Source of the DNA: Candidatus Omnitrophota bacterium
Lineage (GTDB): Bacteria > Omnitrophota > Gorgyraeia > Ghiorseimicrobiales > Ghiorseimicrobiaceae
Direction of reading: 5' to 3'
DNA length: 40,598 nucleotides
NCBI GenBank assembly: GCA_030681595.1
Contig: JAUXSB010000010.1
Coordinates: 1-40,598, forward strand
Every line of letters begins with the position of its first letter. The first letter of the stretch is position 1. Positions 30,568 to 40,039 of this stretch are shown in pieces. The notes beneath the pieces are model-generated. The model did not search any database. It was not told the origin of the DNA and saw only the letters and a list, made by a program, of their open reading frames with translations. A program made the position numbers and the translations under genes.

Positions 30568-32754
30568 ATGAATAAAAAACTATTCTGGAAGATCGGTTTT
30601 ATTTTAGCATTAATTGCGGCGAGTATCTGGTATGCGTTTCCGCTGGATAAGCGCATAAATTTGGGGCTTGACCTGCAAGGCGGGATGCATTTAGTTTTAA
30701 AAGTAGATACCTCAAGGCTTCCTAAAGAGGCAAAAAAAGCCGATGTCCAGGAGCGGGCGTTGGAAATAATCCGCAACCGCATAGATTTATTCGGTGTAAA
30801 AGAGCCCACGATACACCTTCAGGGTGAAGACGAAATCATAGTACAGCTGCCCGGCCTGACAGATAGGACTCGCGCGTTAGAGCTAATCGGAAAAACCGCG
30901 CTTTTAGAATTTAAACTGGTCAGTGACAGTACCGATGATTTCAGGGCCGCTCTAGAGGGTAAGGTGCTGGAAGGCTATGAATTAAAATATGTAGAGAACG
31001 ATAAGGACCAGCCGGTGCTTTTAAAGAAAACAACAGAATTAACCGGAGACAGCCTGATTAACGCGAATGTAGAGTTTGACCAAAGTGGTTTTGGCGAGCC
31101 GCAAGTAGGTATTGAGTTTAATGCTGATGGCGGTAAAAAGTTCTCTGAACTAACCCAGGCTAACGTCGGAAGGCGGCTAGCCATTGTTTTGGATGATAAA
31201 GTTTTATCCGCGCCGCGCATAAATGAGCATATTCCTTCGGGAAAAGCTGTAATTACCGGGCAGTTTAGCCCGGATGAAGCAAAAGATTTAGCTATACAAT
31301 TAAAAGCCGGTGCGCTTCCCGCTCCTTTATACGTGGAAGAAGAGCGTACTGTCGGCCCGCTCCTGGGGCAGGATTCTATCCAAAAAGGCATTCACGCCAC
31401 CATTATCGGCGCAAGCTGTGTATTTATTTTTATGGCGGTTTATTATCTTTTAGCCGGCGTCATCGCGGATATCGCGTTAATCATGAACTTTCTTTTAATA
31501 TTGGCAGGGTTGAGCTTATTTAACGCCACTCTGACCCTGCCCGGTATTGCCGGTATTGTGCTTACGTTGGGTATGGCGGTGGACGCAAATGTCTTAATTA
31601 ATGAACGTATCCGTGAAGAATTAAAATTGGGCAGGCCGCTTCGTTTAGCGATAAGTAACGGCTACAATAAGGCTTTTAGCGCGATATTTGATTCTAATAT
31701 TACTACGCTTATCGCGGCATTTTTACTTTTTCAATTCGGCACCGGCCCTATCCGCGGCTTTGCCGTAACTTTAAGCATAGGCCTTATCGCCAGTATGTTT
31801 ACGGCAATTGTGGTTACGCGTACTATTTTTGAACTGTTGCTTTTGACGAAAGCCGTCAAATCGCTTCCGATGCTTAGTTTTATTAAAGAAAACACCAAAC
31901 TTGATTTTATCAGTAAAAGAAAAATATTTTTTACTTTATCTATTTTGACGATTGTTATCGGTACCGGGCTATTTATCTCTAAAGGAAAACGGATGTACGG
32001 CATTGATTTTTCCGGGGGGCAGGTGCAGGAATATAGCATATCGCCCGCGGCAGGCATTGAAGAGCTAAGGGGAGTGTTAAAAGAAGCAGGTTTCGGCGAT
32101 GCCGTAATCCAGCAGGCAAAAGATAATCCTAAATTTGTGATTATTCGCACACAAGAGGATTCCGCGCAAATAGTTGAGAAAAAAATAAAAGAGCGTTTCA
32201 AGGAGCGGAAAGTCGATATTTTAAAAATTGAAAAAGTCGGCCCTTCGGTAGGCAGGCAATTAAAAGAGAAAGCTGTGCTTGCGATTTTGTATTCTTTGGC
32301 GGGCATACTTGTTTATGTCGGGTTTAGGTTTAAGAGGTTTGATTTTGCCGTAGCCGGCATTGTCGCTCTTTTTCATGATATTTTAGTAGCGTTAGGGTTT
32401 ATGGCATTTAGCGGCCGCGAAGTAGATTTACTGATTGTCAGCGCACTTTTGACCATAGCCGGTTTTTCAATTAACGACACGATAGTCATCTATGACCGTA
32501 TACGGGAATTAATGCGCCTTTCCCGTAAAGTAACCATGGGTGAGGTGATAAATTTAGCGGTTAACCAGTGTTTAGGCCGTACCATCCTTACCAGTTTTGT
32601 TACGCTTCTTACGGTTATTGCTTTATTTATATTCGGAGGCGAAATATTGAATAACTTCGCGTATTGCCTTTTGGTTGGTTTTATTTCCGGTGTTTATTCT
32701 ACGGTTTATATTGCCAGCCCATTAATTCTTCTCTGGCACAGAAGGGTAAGATGA
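30568..32754 (+). CDS. secDF: Protein translocase subunits SecD and SecF as one polypeptide
   Basis: SecD region LGLDLQGGMHLVLKVD...GIAGIVLTLGMAVDANVLINERIREEL; SecF region MYGIDFSGGQVQEY...SINDTIVIYDRIREL; one uninterrupted 728-aa ORF. Confidence 0.95.
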   Translation: MNKKLFWKIGFILALIAASIWYAFPLDKRINLGLDLQGGMHLVLKVDTSRLPKEAKKADVQERALEIIRNRIDLFGVKEPTIHLQGEDEIIVQLPGLTDRTRALELIGKTALLEFKLVSDSTDDFRAALEGKVLEGYELKYVENDKDQPVLLKKTTELTGDSLINANVEFDQSGFGEPQVGIEFNADGGKKFSELTQANVGRRLAIVLDDKVLSAPRINEHIPSGKAVITGQFSPDEAKDLAIQLKAGALPAPLYVEEERTVGPLLGQDSIQKGIHATIIGASCVFIFMAVYYLLAGVIADIALIMNFLLILAGLSLFNATLTLPGIAGIVLTLGMAVDANVLINERIREELKLGRPLRLAISNGYNKAFSAIFDSNITTLIAAFLLFQFGTGPIRGFAVTLSIGLIASMFTAIVVTRTIFELLLLTKAVKSLPMLSFIKENTKLDFISKRKIFFTLSILTIVIGTGLFISKGKRMYGIDFSGGQVQEYSISPAAGIEELRGVLKEAGFGDAVIQQAKDNPKFVIIRTQEDSAQIVEKKIKERFKERKVDILKIEKVGPSVGRQLKEKAVLAILYSLAGILVYVGFRFKRFDFAVAGIVALFHDILVALGFMAFSGREVDLLIVSALLTIAGFSINDTIVIYDRIRELMRLSRKVTMGEVINLAVNQCLGRTILTSFVTLLTVIALFIFGGEILNNFAYCLLVGFISGVYSTVYIASPLILLWHRRVR

Positions 32755-32818
32755 GTAAAAAACAATCCTTTTAAACGAGGGTTGGGGAATATAGAAAGAT
32801 TAATCGAGGAAGAGCGGC

Positions 32819-34714
32819 GTGAACTTCAGATCCATCAAGCTTTATAAACAAGAAAGCATTGATTTGGATAAACTCTTAGAGTCTCTTTCAGATTTTGCCT
32901 ATAGCCGCCAGCATAAAGTTGCCGAAGAAGGCGATTTTGCCTTAAGGGGAGGGATACTGGATATCTTTCCCGTCACTTTTGAGTATCCGGTACGCATTGA
33001 ATTAGAAGGGGCCCGGATAGAGCATATCAATAGTTTTGAGCTTTCAAGCGGAAAACCGCTTTTTGAGCATACCTTAATTATAATCCTGCCTAAAAGGAAG
33101 TCAGAGTACCGTAAGGTTAAACATTTTAGTTCCGAAGAGCCTTTAGAAAATTTTATTGATTTAAATGCCGGGGATTATGTGGTGCATAACCAATACGGCA
33201 TAGGCCGTTTCGTAGGTTTAGAAAAAATTGAAAAAGGAGATAGTGCGCGCGAGCATATGGTAATAGAATATGCCGAAGGTGATAAGCTGTATGTGCCGGA
33301 AGGTTTTATGCATCTGGTGCAGAAATATGTCGGTTTTGAGAAAAGGCCTCCGCGGATATATAAAATAAACAGCCCGCAATGGCAAAAAGTAAAAAATCAG
33401 GCAAAAAAAGGTATACAAAAAACGGCTTTTGAGCTTTTAAGGATTCAGGCGGTTCGGGCCGCGCTTTCCGGTTTTAAGTTTTCTCGTGATTCCGAATGGC
33501 AGAAGGAGTTTGAGAAAACATTTCCTTATGTGGAAACGCCAGACCAGTTAAAAGCGACCCAAGAAGTAAAAGAGGACATGGAAAACGAACGCCCGATGGA
33601 TAGGCTTCTTTGCGGAGATGTCGGATATGGGAAAACCGAGGTGGCAATGCGGGCGGCTTTTAAGGCGGTGATGGATAACAAGCAGGTTGCCTTTTTGGTA
33701 CCTACGACAATTTTAGCCGAACAGCATTATCAGAATTTAGCCGCGCGCCTGGCGGCTTTTCCGGTAAAATTAGCCATGCTTTCGCGTTTTAAAACCCAGA
33801 AAGAGCAGAAAGAAATCGTCGGCGAATTAAGCCAGGGAAGAATTGATATTGTTATCGGCACACATCGGCTTTTATCCGGAGATATTACTTTTAAAGATTT
33901 GGGTTTACTGATAATTGATGAAGAACAGCGTTTCGGTGTTAAAGCCAAAGAAAAACTTAAGTCTTTACGCCTTAGCGTCGATGTTTTGACTCTGACGGCA
34001 ACGCCGATACCGCGCACTTTATATATGAGTTTAATGCAGGCGCGCGATATGTCTGTTATTAATACTCCTCCAAAGGACCGCATCGCGGTAAAAACTCAAG
34101 TAGCGCAATTTGACGAAGCTTTGGTAACGCAGGCAATCCATAGTGAATTAAAGCGGGGCGGACAGGTTTTTTTTGTGCATAACCGTGTTTTAGATATCGA
34201 GGATATCTTTAGCCGGGTTAAGCGGCTTTCGCCGAAAGATTCCCGCGTTACGATTATCCATGGGCAGATGCCGGCGCAAGAATTAGAAAAAGTAATGGTG
34301 GCCTTTTTAAAGGGCGAGATTGATGTTCTGGTCTGTACAATGATTATTGAGTCGGGCATAGACGTTCCAAACGCCAATACCTTGATTGTTAATGAAGCAG
34401 AGAACTTTGGCCTTTCGGATTTACATCAATTGCGCGGAAGGGTCGGCAGGTTTAACCGCCAGGCGTATGCTTTTTTGCTTGTCTCGGACAAAACAGGTTT
34501 AAACAAAGACGCGGTCATGCGGCTTGAGGCAATCTCTGCCTACAGCGAATTGGGCAGCGGTTTTAAAATCGCCTTTGAGGACCTGATGATAAGAGGGGCA
34601 GGTAATTTATTAGGGATAGAACAGCATGGCTATATTAATGTGATAGGTTTTGATTTATATTGCCGCCTGCTTCGCGAGGTTATCAGCGATTATAAGGCGG
34701 CCAGCGTTAATTAA
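32819..34714 (+). CDS. mfd: Mfd-like transcription-repair coupling translocase, short form
   Basis: RNAP-interaction-domain-like GDYVVHNQYGIGRFVGLEK; Walker A GDVGYGKTEVAMRAAF; DEEQRFGV; LTATPIPRTLYMSL; HQLRGRVGR; 631 aa only. Confidence 0.9.
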   Translation: MNFRSIKLYKQESIDLDKLLESLSDFAYSRQHKVAEEGDFALRGGILDIFPVTFEYPVRIELEGARIEHINSFELSSGKPLFEHTLIIILPKRKSEYRKVKHFSSEEPLENFIDLNAGDYVVHNQYGIGRFVGLEKIEKGDSAREHMVIEYAEGDKLYVPEGFMHLVQKYVGFEKRPPRIYKINSPQWQKVKNQAKKGIQKTAFELLRIQAVRAALSGFKFSRDSEWQKEFEKTFPYVETPDQLKATQEVKEDMENERPMDRLLCGDVGYGKTEVAMRAAFKAVMDNKQVAFLVPTTILAEQHYQNLAARLAAFPVKLAMLSRFKTQKEQKEIVGELSQGRIDIVIGTHRLLSGDITFKDLGLLIIDEEQRFGVKAKEKLKSLRLSVDVLTLTATPIPRTLYMSLMQARDMSVINTPPKDRIAVKTQVAQFDEALVTQAIHSELKRGGQVFFVHNRVLDIEDIFSRVKRLSPKDSRVTIIHGQMPAQELEKVMVAFLKGEIDVLVCTMIIESGIDVPNANTLIVNEAENFGLSDLHQLRGRVGRFNRQAYAFLLVSDKTGLNKDAVMRLEAISAYSELGSGFKIAFEDLMIRGAGNLLGIEQHGYINVIGFDLYCRLLREVISDYKAASVN

Positions 34715-34740
34715 ATTAACCAAAGGGATGAGGGGATAAT

Positions 34741-35652
34741 ATGAAAAAGTATGTTTTAAGTTTAGTTTTTTTACTTTCTTTGTCTGGCTTAAGCTATACT
34801 CAAGACGCAATGAGCACGGACAGGATTATCGCCGTAGTAAATAATGAGCCGATTACGCAGAGCGATGTGGAGGAATTATTGGCGGTTTATTATATGCAGG
34901 GCGCATCTGTTGGACGGACCGAAAAAGAAATAGTTGAGGAAATAAAAAAAATGCAGCCGCTTGCGTTAAACAGGTTGATTGAAGATAAGCTAATTTTGAC
35001 CGAGGCAAAAAAACAAAAAATTGAGGTTGATGAAAAGGTGGTGGAAGAAAGGATTGCCGAGATAAAAAGAAGTTTCCCCCAAAACCACGATTTTGAGCAA
35101 GCAATTATTGAGCAAGGGCTGACGCCATCCGGCCTAAGAAACAAAATAAAAGAGCAGCAGATGATGTCTTTGCTTGTTGAGACGGCCGTAAAAAGAAATA
35201 TTCGTGTCTCTCCTACGGAAGTAGCTGCTTATTATCAGGTAAATCAGGATCAGTTTAACATCCCTGAATCAGCCGAAGTTGATTCTATCTTTTGCGATTC
35301 CCTCAAAAAAGCTGATGAGGCGCTTTCGCGCCTAAAAGAAGGCAAAGATTTTGAAGCGATAAGGCAGGAGTTTTCACTAAGTTCGCCTTTGGGTTTAATA
35401 AAGAAAGGCGAATTGATTAAAGATATAGACGGTGCCATATTTTCCCTAAGCGAAGGAGCGATATCCGATGTAGTTAAGGCAAATAACGGTTTTTATATTT
35501 TTAAGTTAGTGAAAAAAAATTCCGCCGCCAAGCTTTCGCTCGTAGAGGCGGAGGATAAAATTAAAGATAGGCTTTTTAAGGAAAAAATGGATGAAGGTTT
35601 TAAGAAATGGATAGAAGGGCTTAAAAAGAGCGCTTATATTGTGATTAAATAA
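34741..35652 (+). CDS. SurA/PpiC-type peptidylprolyl isomerase, secreted
   Basis: Signal peptide; DRIIAVVNNEPITQSDVEELL; parvulin-like segment EVDSIFCDSLKKADEALSRLKEGKDFEAIRQEFS...KKGEL...FSLSEGAISDVVKANNGFYIFKL. Confidence 0.9.
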   Translation: MKKYVLSLVFLLSLSGLSYTQDAMSTDRIIAVVNNEPITQSDVEELLAVYYMQGASVGRTEKEIVEEIKKMQPLALNRLIEDKLILTEAKKQKIEVDEKVVEERIAEIKRSFPQNHDFEQAIIEQGLTPSGLRNKIKEQQMMSLLVETAVKRNIRVSPTEVAAYYQVNQDQFNIPESAEVDSIFCDSLKKADEALSRLKEGKDFEAIRQEFSLSSPLGLIKKGELIKDIDGAIFSLSEGAISDVVKANNGFYIFKLVKKNSAAKLSLVEAEDKIKDRLFKEKMDEGFKKWIEGLKKSAYIVIK

Positions 35653-35674
35653 TTTCAATTGGCTGATAGAGGTT

Positions 35675-35722
35675 TATGGCTTTGGCTAATCGGAAAGCCA
35701 AACCATTACCTTGCCGGATTAG
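35675..35722 (-). repeat. Inverted, diverged copy of the 45-bp repeat
   Basis: TATGGCTTTGGCTAATCGGAAAGCCAAACCATTACCTTGCCGGATTAG is the near reverse complement of the 30448-30537 units. Confidence 0.9.
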
Positions 35723-35745
35723 AAGATGTTTGCGTTAGGAGTTGA

Positions 35746-38700
35746 GTGAGGTGCAGGATGAGGATTAACTTTGAAGCTATTAAGATTTGGCTTTTCTGTA
35801 TCTTATGTTTAAGCGTATTTTCCGCACCTTTCGTTGAAGCGGCGAGCTTTAATGATGCCGCCAACGGTAACTGGAATGACGGGGCAACTTGGGGCAATGT
35901 TTCGCCCGGCGTAGCAGGCACGGATTATCCGGGCGCAGGGGATACGGTGACAATTAATTCCAATACCGTAACCTTAGCCGCGGATGCCGCATGCGGCGAT
36001 ATTACAGTTGCCTTAGGCGGAACGCTTAGCGCAGGAACTTATACGATAATTGTCTCCGGCAACTGGGATTCAAGCGCAGGGACGTTTACGTATGGGACGA
36101 GCACGCTGAAGATGACCGGAAGCAATAAAACTTTCAAGGGCGTCCCGTGGAATTTGAGCATCGGCGATGGTGCTAATCCGGCAAGCGTGTCTTACTCGGT
36201 AGCTACATGGTATAACGTTGTTGACAATGATCTCGCTGTGGCAAATAATGCTACCTTGACTATTACTGGTGGCTATTATATATATCTGCCAGCGACCGGT
36301 GATATAACTGTAAACACAGGGGCTACGCTTAATGTTAATAATCCCGGCGCTTTAACTCGTTATATCACTGACAGCAGTTCACATATTAATAGCACTCTGC
36401 CTGATCCTAGCGTCGGGATAATTACCGGTACAGGAACTTTTGAGTACTTTGTGGGTACAGGAAATACTAATGCGCCGGTTACTGCCCGCACTTATGGCTG
36501 TAATTTAGCTGTGGCCGGGTCACTTAACGCTAAGGGAATTCTGGGCGGAGGAACCAGCTTAAATTTAGGCGCTAAAACCCTGTATTTGTACGATGTAGAC
36601 ACAAATAATGATTTCTACGGCATATTGGATAACACCGGCAATATCCCGGTTACGGCTTACGCATTACAAGTGGGGGGCGGCCCGTACTACGTAACGGGAA
36701 AACTAATCTCCCGTGGAGCTGTTTATACCTTTACTAACGTGAATGTTTATTCTTCGCAGGGTTTTGCAAGCCCGACCATAGACTGTTTAACCGGAGGAGA
36801 ATCATCTACATGGAACGTTTCCGGCAACGTGACTATCGACGGCGTGAAAACAAATAAAGGCCTGATAACAGCCGGATCATCCACATGGAACGTCGGCGGC
36901 AACTGGACGAATAGCGGCACCTTTACCGCCGGTACCTCAACCGTAGATTTCAATAAATCCAGCGGTACCCAGACGTTAACCAGCGGCGGCATCGGTAGTG
37001 GGAGAAAATTCTATAATTTAAACCATTCCGGAGCCGGCACATTGTCCATCGCTACCAATAATGTAGAGGTAGATAACAACGGAAGTATCGCTAATGCCGC
37101 AGGTACAATAGCTGAGGCAAGCGGATATATTGTTCACCCCGCGTCTTCTTTGTTGCTTACTGATTCTTCCGGCTCTGAAGTATCCGAATACATTATCCGT
37201 ACCGATAAAATCTATGTGCGTTTGGTTGATGAAGATGAAAACATAGACGGCGCATCCGCTGATACTACCACTGTTACGGTTTCCGGAGCTACCAACGGCG
37301 ACGGCGAACAAATTACCCTAACCGAAACCGGCAACACTACCGAGATATTTATGAATTCAGGCGGCCTAACTACTGCGAGCTTTGATGGTTCAAAAACTAA
37401 TAATGATGGGACACTGGAGTTATCTAGCGGTGAAACTATTACTGTTAGCTATACCGATTCTGAAGACGGCTCTGATACTAAAACCGATACTGCCACATCG
37501 CGCAATCCCGCGGCAAACTTTCTTGTCTCAATATCCAGCCCGCAGGTTGCAGGCTCTACTTTTGATATGACGATCACCGCCCGAAATGCCGATAATAGCA
37601 CGGCGACAGGATATAGCGGTACAGTTAATCTTGCATTAACTTATGTAACTCCTTCAAGTGGCACAAAAACTCTTTCTACGGCGAGTATTTCTAGTTTTAC
37701 CAACGGTGTTGCTGCTATAAGCCAAAGATACGATGATGCGGGCATAATTTCTATTACTGCAACCGATTCCGGCGATTCATCAATGTACGGAACAAGCAGC
37801 AATATTACTTTTGTTCCGGACAGCTTTACTGTATCGGTAAGTAAGACTACTTTATCCGTAAATGAGCCATTTACATTGACTGTAACTGCCAAGAATTCGG
37901 CAGGTTCAACTTGCGCTAATTATCAAGGTAGCGCTACGTTATCAATAAACTATGTTATCCCTTCGACTGATCAGTCAGGAAGCCTTTCTAAAGCACTATT
38001 TTCTTCAAGCGACTGGTCAAGCGGTGTCGCCGCTTTAACAAGTTTTACTTATAATAAATTCGGCGTTATCACTATTACCGTAAAAGACCCTACTAATACA
38101 AGCAAAGCTGAAACATCCAGTCAGTTGACGTTTTTACCTAAAGAACTCTTAGTTCAGCTTGATTTACCCAGCGGAGGAAGGGATTTTTACTATAAGGGCG
38201 AGGATATTGCTACCACGGTAACAGCTAAAGACTATAACGGTAATGCCGTCGCTAACTATGCAAACACTATTTCTTTTACCGGGAAAAACCTAATTTTGCC
38301 CGCGAATTATTCTTTTTCTTCCTCTGATTCCGGAGCGCATACTTTCTTAGGCCTGTCGGGTTCCATGAAAGGCAAAACTTCTGTTACTGCCACTGACAGC
38401 GTTTATTCCGCAGTCAGCGGTAAATCTTCAAAATTTACTATTAAGGAAGGGGTTATCCGTGTAATAGATACACAAGGCCCGGTAGGGACATTACCCGTTA
38501 ATATAAAACTAATTGACTCTGACGGTAAAAATATTACCAATGACAGCTCTATTAGTTTTATGGTGAAACTTTCTGAAGCCATCCCAAATAAGAGTGCTAC
38601 GTCTTCGGCCCAGGTTTCCGCGGTTACCTTTGATTCCGGGGCAGCCCAAATAGATGTAACCGATGATCAGGTTGAGATTGTAACAGTAACTCCTGTTTCA

Positions 38701-38823
38701 AAATATTACCTTGATGTTGTACCGGGTAAAGTTGCTTTCGGAGGAGTAGGCGCGCCGCGCCTTGGTGCCGGAGCACGTGTGCTTTGGTGGAGGGAGTTAA
38801 GGCAGGATGAGGAGAGGAAGTAA
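35746..38823 (+). CDS. Large secreted repeat-rich surface protein with Ig/invasin-like repeats
   Basis: Signal sequence (LFCILCLSVFSAPFVEA); Ser/Thr/Gly/Asn-rich beta repeats; repeated F.VS...V..PF.LTVTAKN..G....Y.G...L modules. Confidence 0.8.
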   Translation: MRCRMRINFEAIKIWLFCILCLSVFSAPFVEAASFNDAANGNWNDGATWGNVSPGVAGTDYPGAGDTVTINSNTVTLAADAACGDITVALGGTLSAGTYTIIVSGNWDSSAGTFTYGTSTLKMTGSNKTFKGVPWNLSIGDGANPASVSYSVATWYNVVDNDLAVANNATLTITGGYYIYLPATGDITVNTGATLNVNNPGALTRYITDSSSHINSTLPDPSVGIITGTGTFEYFVGTGNTNAPVTARTYGCNLAVAGSLNAKGILGGGTSLNLGAKTLYLYDVDTNNDFYGILDNTGNIPVTAYALQVGGGPYYVTGKLISRGAVYTFTNVNVYSSQGFASPTIDCLTGGESSTWNVSGNVTIDGVKTNKGLITAGSSTWNVGGNWTNSGTFTAGTSTVDFNKSSGTQTLTSGGIGSGRKFYNLNHSGAGTLSIATNNVEVDNNGSIANAAGTIAEASGYIVHPASSLLLTDSSGSEVSEYIIRTDKIYVRLVDEDENIDGASADTTTVTVSGATNGDGEQITLTETGNTTEIFMNSGGLTTASFDGSKTNNDGTLELSSGETITVSYTDSEDGSDTKTDTATSRNPAANFLVSISSPQVAGSTFDMTITARNADNSTATGYSGTVNLALTYVTPSSGTKTLSTASISSFTNGVAAISQRYDDAGIISITATDSGDSSMYGTSSNITFVPDSFTVSVSKTTLSVNEPFTLTVTAKNSAGSTCANYQGSATLSINYVIPSTDQSGSLSKALFSSSDWSSGVAALTSFTYNKFGVITITVKDPTNTSKAETSSQLTFLPKELLVQLDLPSGGRDFYYKGEDIATTVTAKDYNGNAVANYANTISFTGKNLILPANYSFSSSDSGAHTFLGLSGSMKGKTSVTATDSVYSAVSGKSSKFTIKEGVIRVIDTQGPVGTLPVNIKLIDSDGKNITNDSSISFMVKLSEAIPNKSATSSAQVSAVTFDSGAAQIDVTDDQVEIVTVTPVSKYYLDVVPGKVAFGGVGAPRLGAGARVLWWRELRQDEERK

Positions 38824-38829
38824 TTCGCT

Positions 38830-39777
38830 ATGTCGGCCAAAAAGATTATCATAACAATGGGAGATCCGTCCGGGATAGGGCCGGAGGTGACGGTTAAGGC
38901 GCTCTCAAAAGGCGATATAGGCAAACAAAACAATTTTATCATTGTGGGGGATGTTTTTGTCCTTAGTAAAATAAAGGGGTTTAAGAAACTTATAGGAAAA
39001 ATAGAAATGATTGATTTAAAGAATGTAAATCACAAAGATTTTTCTTTCGGAAAAACTAGTGTCGAATATGGCAAAGCGTCTTTAGAATATATAGATAAGG
39101 CGTTGGATTTGATAAATGATGAGGGGATTAAAGCCTTAGTGACCGGGCCGGTGAATAAAGAGGCAGTTGCCTTATATAAAAGTGGTTTTTCCGGACAAAC
39201 CGGCTATTTGGCGGAAAAAACAGGCAGCCGAAAATCAGCGATGCTGCTTACTAATGATAAGATGATTCTTGCTTTGGTTACACAGCATATTCCTTTAAGA
39301 GAAGTGGCAGGTCAAATTAGCGTTGACAAGATTTGCGAGGTTATTGAGCTGACCAGCGTTTTTTTGAAAAAACTCTACCGTATAAAAAATCCTCATATTG
39401 CTGTATCCGGGCTTAATCCGCATGCTTCAGACAGCGGGCTTATCGGAGACGAAGAGGAAAATAAAATAATTCCGGCAATTAGAGAAATGCAAGGTAAGAT
39501 TAAATGCAGCGGGCCTTATCCCGCCGATACCCTATTAAGTCTAGCTCTAAACAATAGATTTGACGCCGTGGTGGTGATGTATCATGATCAGGCGCTTATT
39601 CCTTTAAAGCTGACAGGTAAAGAAAGCGGAGTAAATATAACTCTCGGCCTTCCCTTTATCCGGACTTCGCCTTTACATGGCACCGCTTTTGATATTGCCT
39701 CTAAATTTAAAGCAGACCCTTCAAGCATGATTTCCGCCATAAAGACAGCCCAAAGGTTGCTACTGAGCCTCCAATAA
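38830..39777 (+). CDS. pdxA: 4-hydroxythreonine-4-phosphate dehydrogenase
   Basis: ITMGDPSGIGPEVTVKAL; VTGPVNKEAV; VSGLNPHASDSGLIGDEE; VVMYHDQALIPLKL; FIRTSPLHGTAFDIA. Confidence 0.96.
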   Translation: MSAKKIIITMGDPSGIGPEVTVKALSKGDIGKQNNFIIVGDVFVLSKIKGFKKLIGKIEMIDLKNVNHKDFSFGKTSVEYGKASLEYIDKALDLINDEGIKALVTGPVNKEAVALYKSGFSGQTGYLAEKTGSRKSAMLLTNDKMILALVTQHIPLREVAGQISVDKICEVIELTSVFLKKLYRIKNPHIAVSGLNPHASDSGLIGDEEENKIIPAIREMQGKIKCSGPYPADTLLSLALNNRFDAVVVMYHDQALIPLKLTGKESGVNITLGLPFIRTSPLHGTAFDIASKFKADPSSMISAIKTAQRLLLSLQ

Positions 39778-40035
39778 ATAATGGATACATTGGCTGTGAC
39801 GATTTTGGAGCGAGACAAGGAACGAGGACGCAGGCGTAGTCTATGTGCTACGCCAAGGACGAGCGACGCAGTCGCAGCCCAAAAGCGGCCAGCCCCGAAG
39901 GGGGAACCTATCTTTGGCCTGCTGCTTCGTTGCTTCTCCTCTGCGTACCGCATTGGGTACGCCTTCGTCGCCGCGCCTTGCATCAGGCTCAAACATAGGT
40001 CTCCAATGTGCCCATTATTTATTGGAGGTTCAGTA
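39761..40035. repeat. ~275-bp MITE-like palindromic element between pdxA and ksgA
   Basis: 33-nt terminal inverted repeats TACTGAGCCTCCAATAAATAATGGATACATTGG (39761-39793)/CCAATGTGCCCATTATTTATTGGAGGTTCAGTA (40003-40035), 3 mismatches; internal hairpins 39833-39854 and 39943-39962. Confidence 0.85.
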
Positions 40036-40039
40036 AGTA

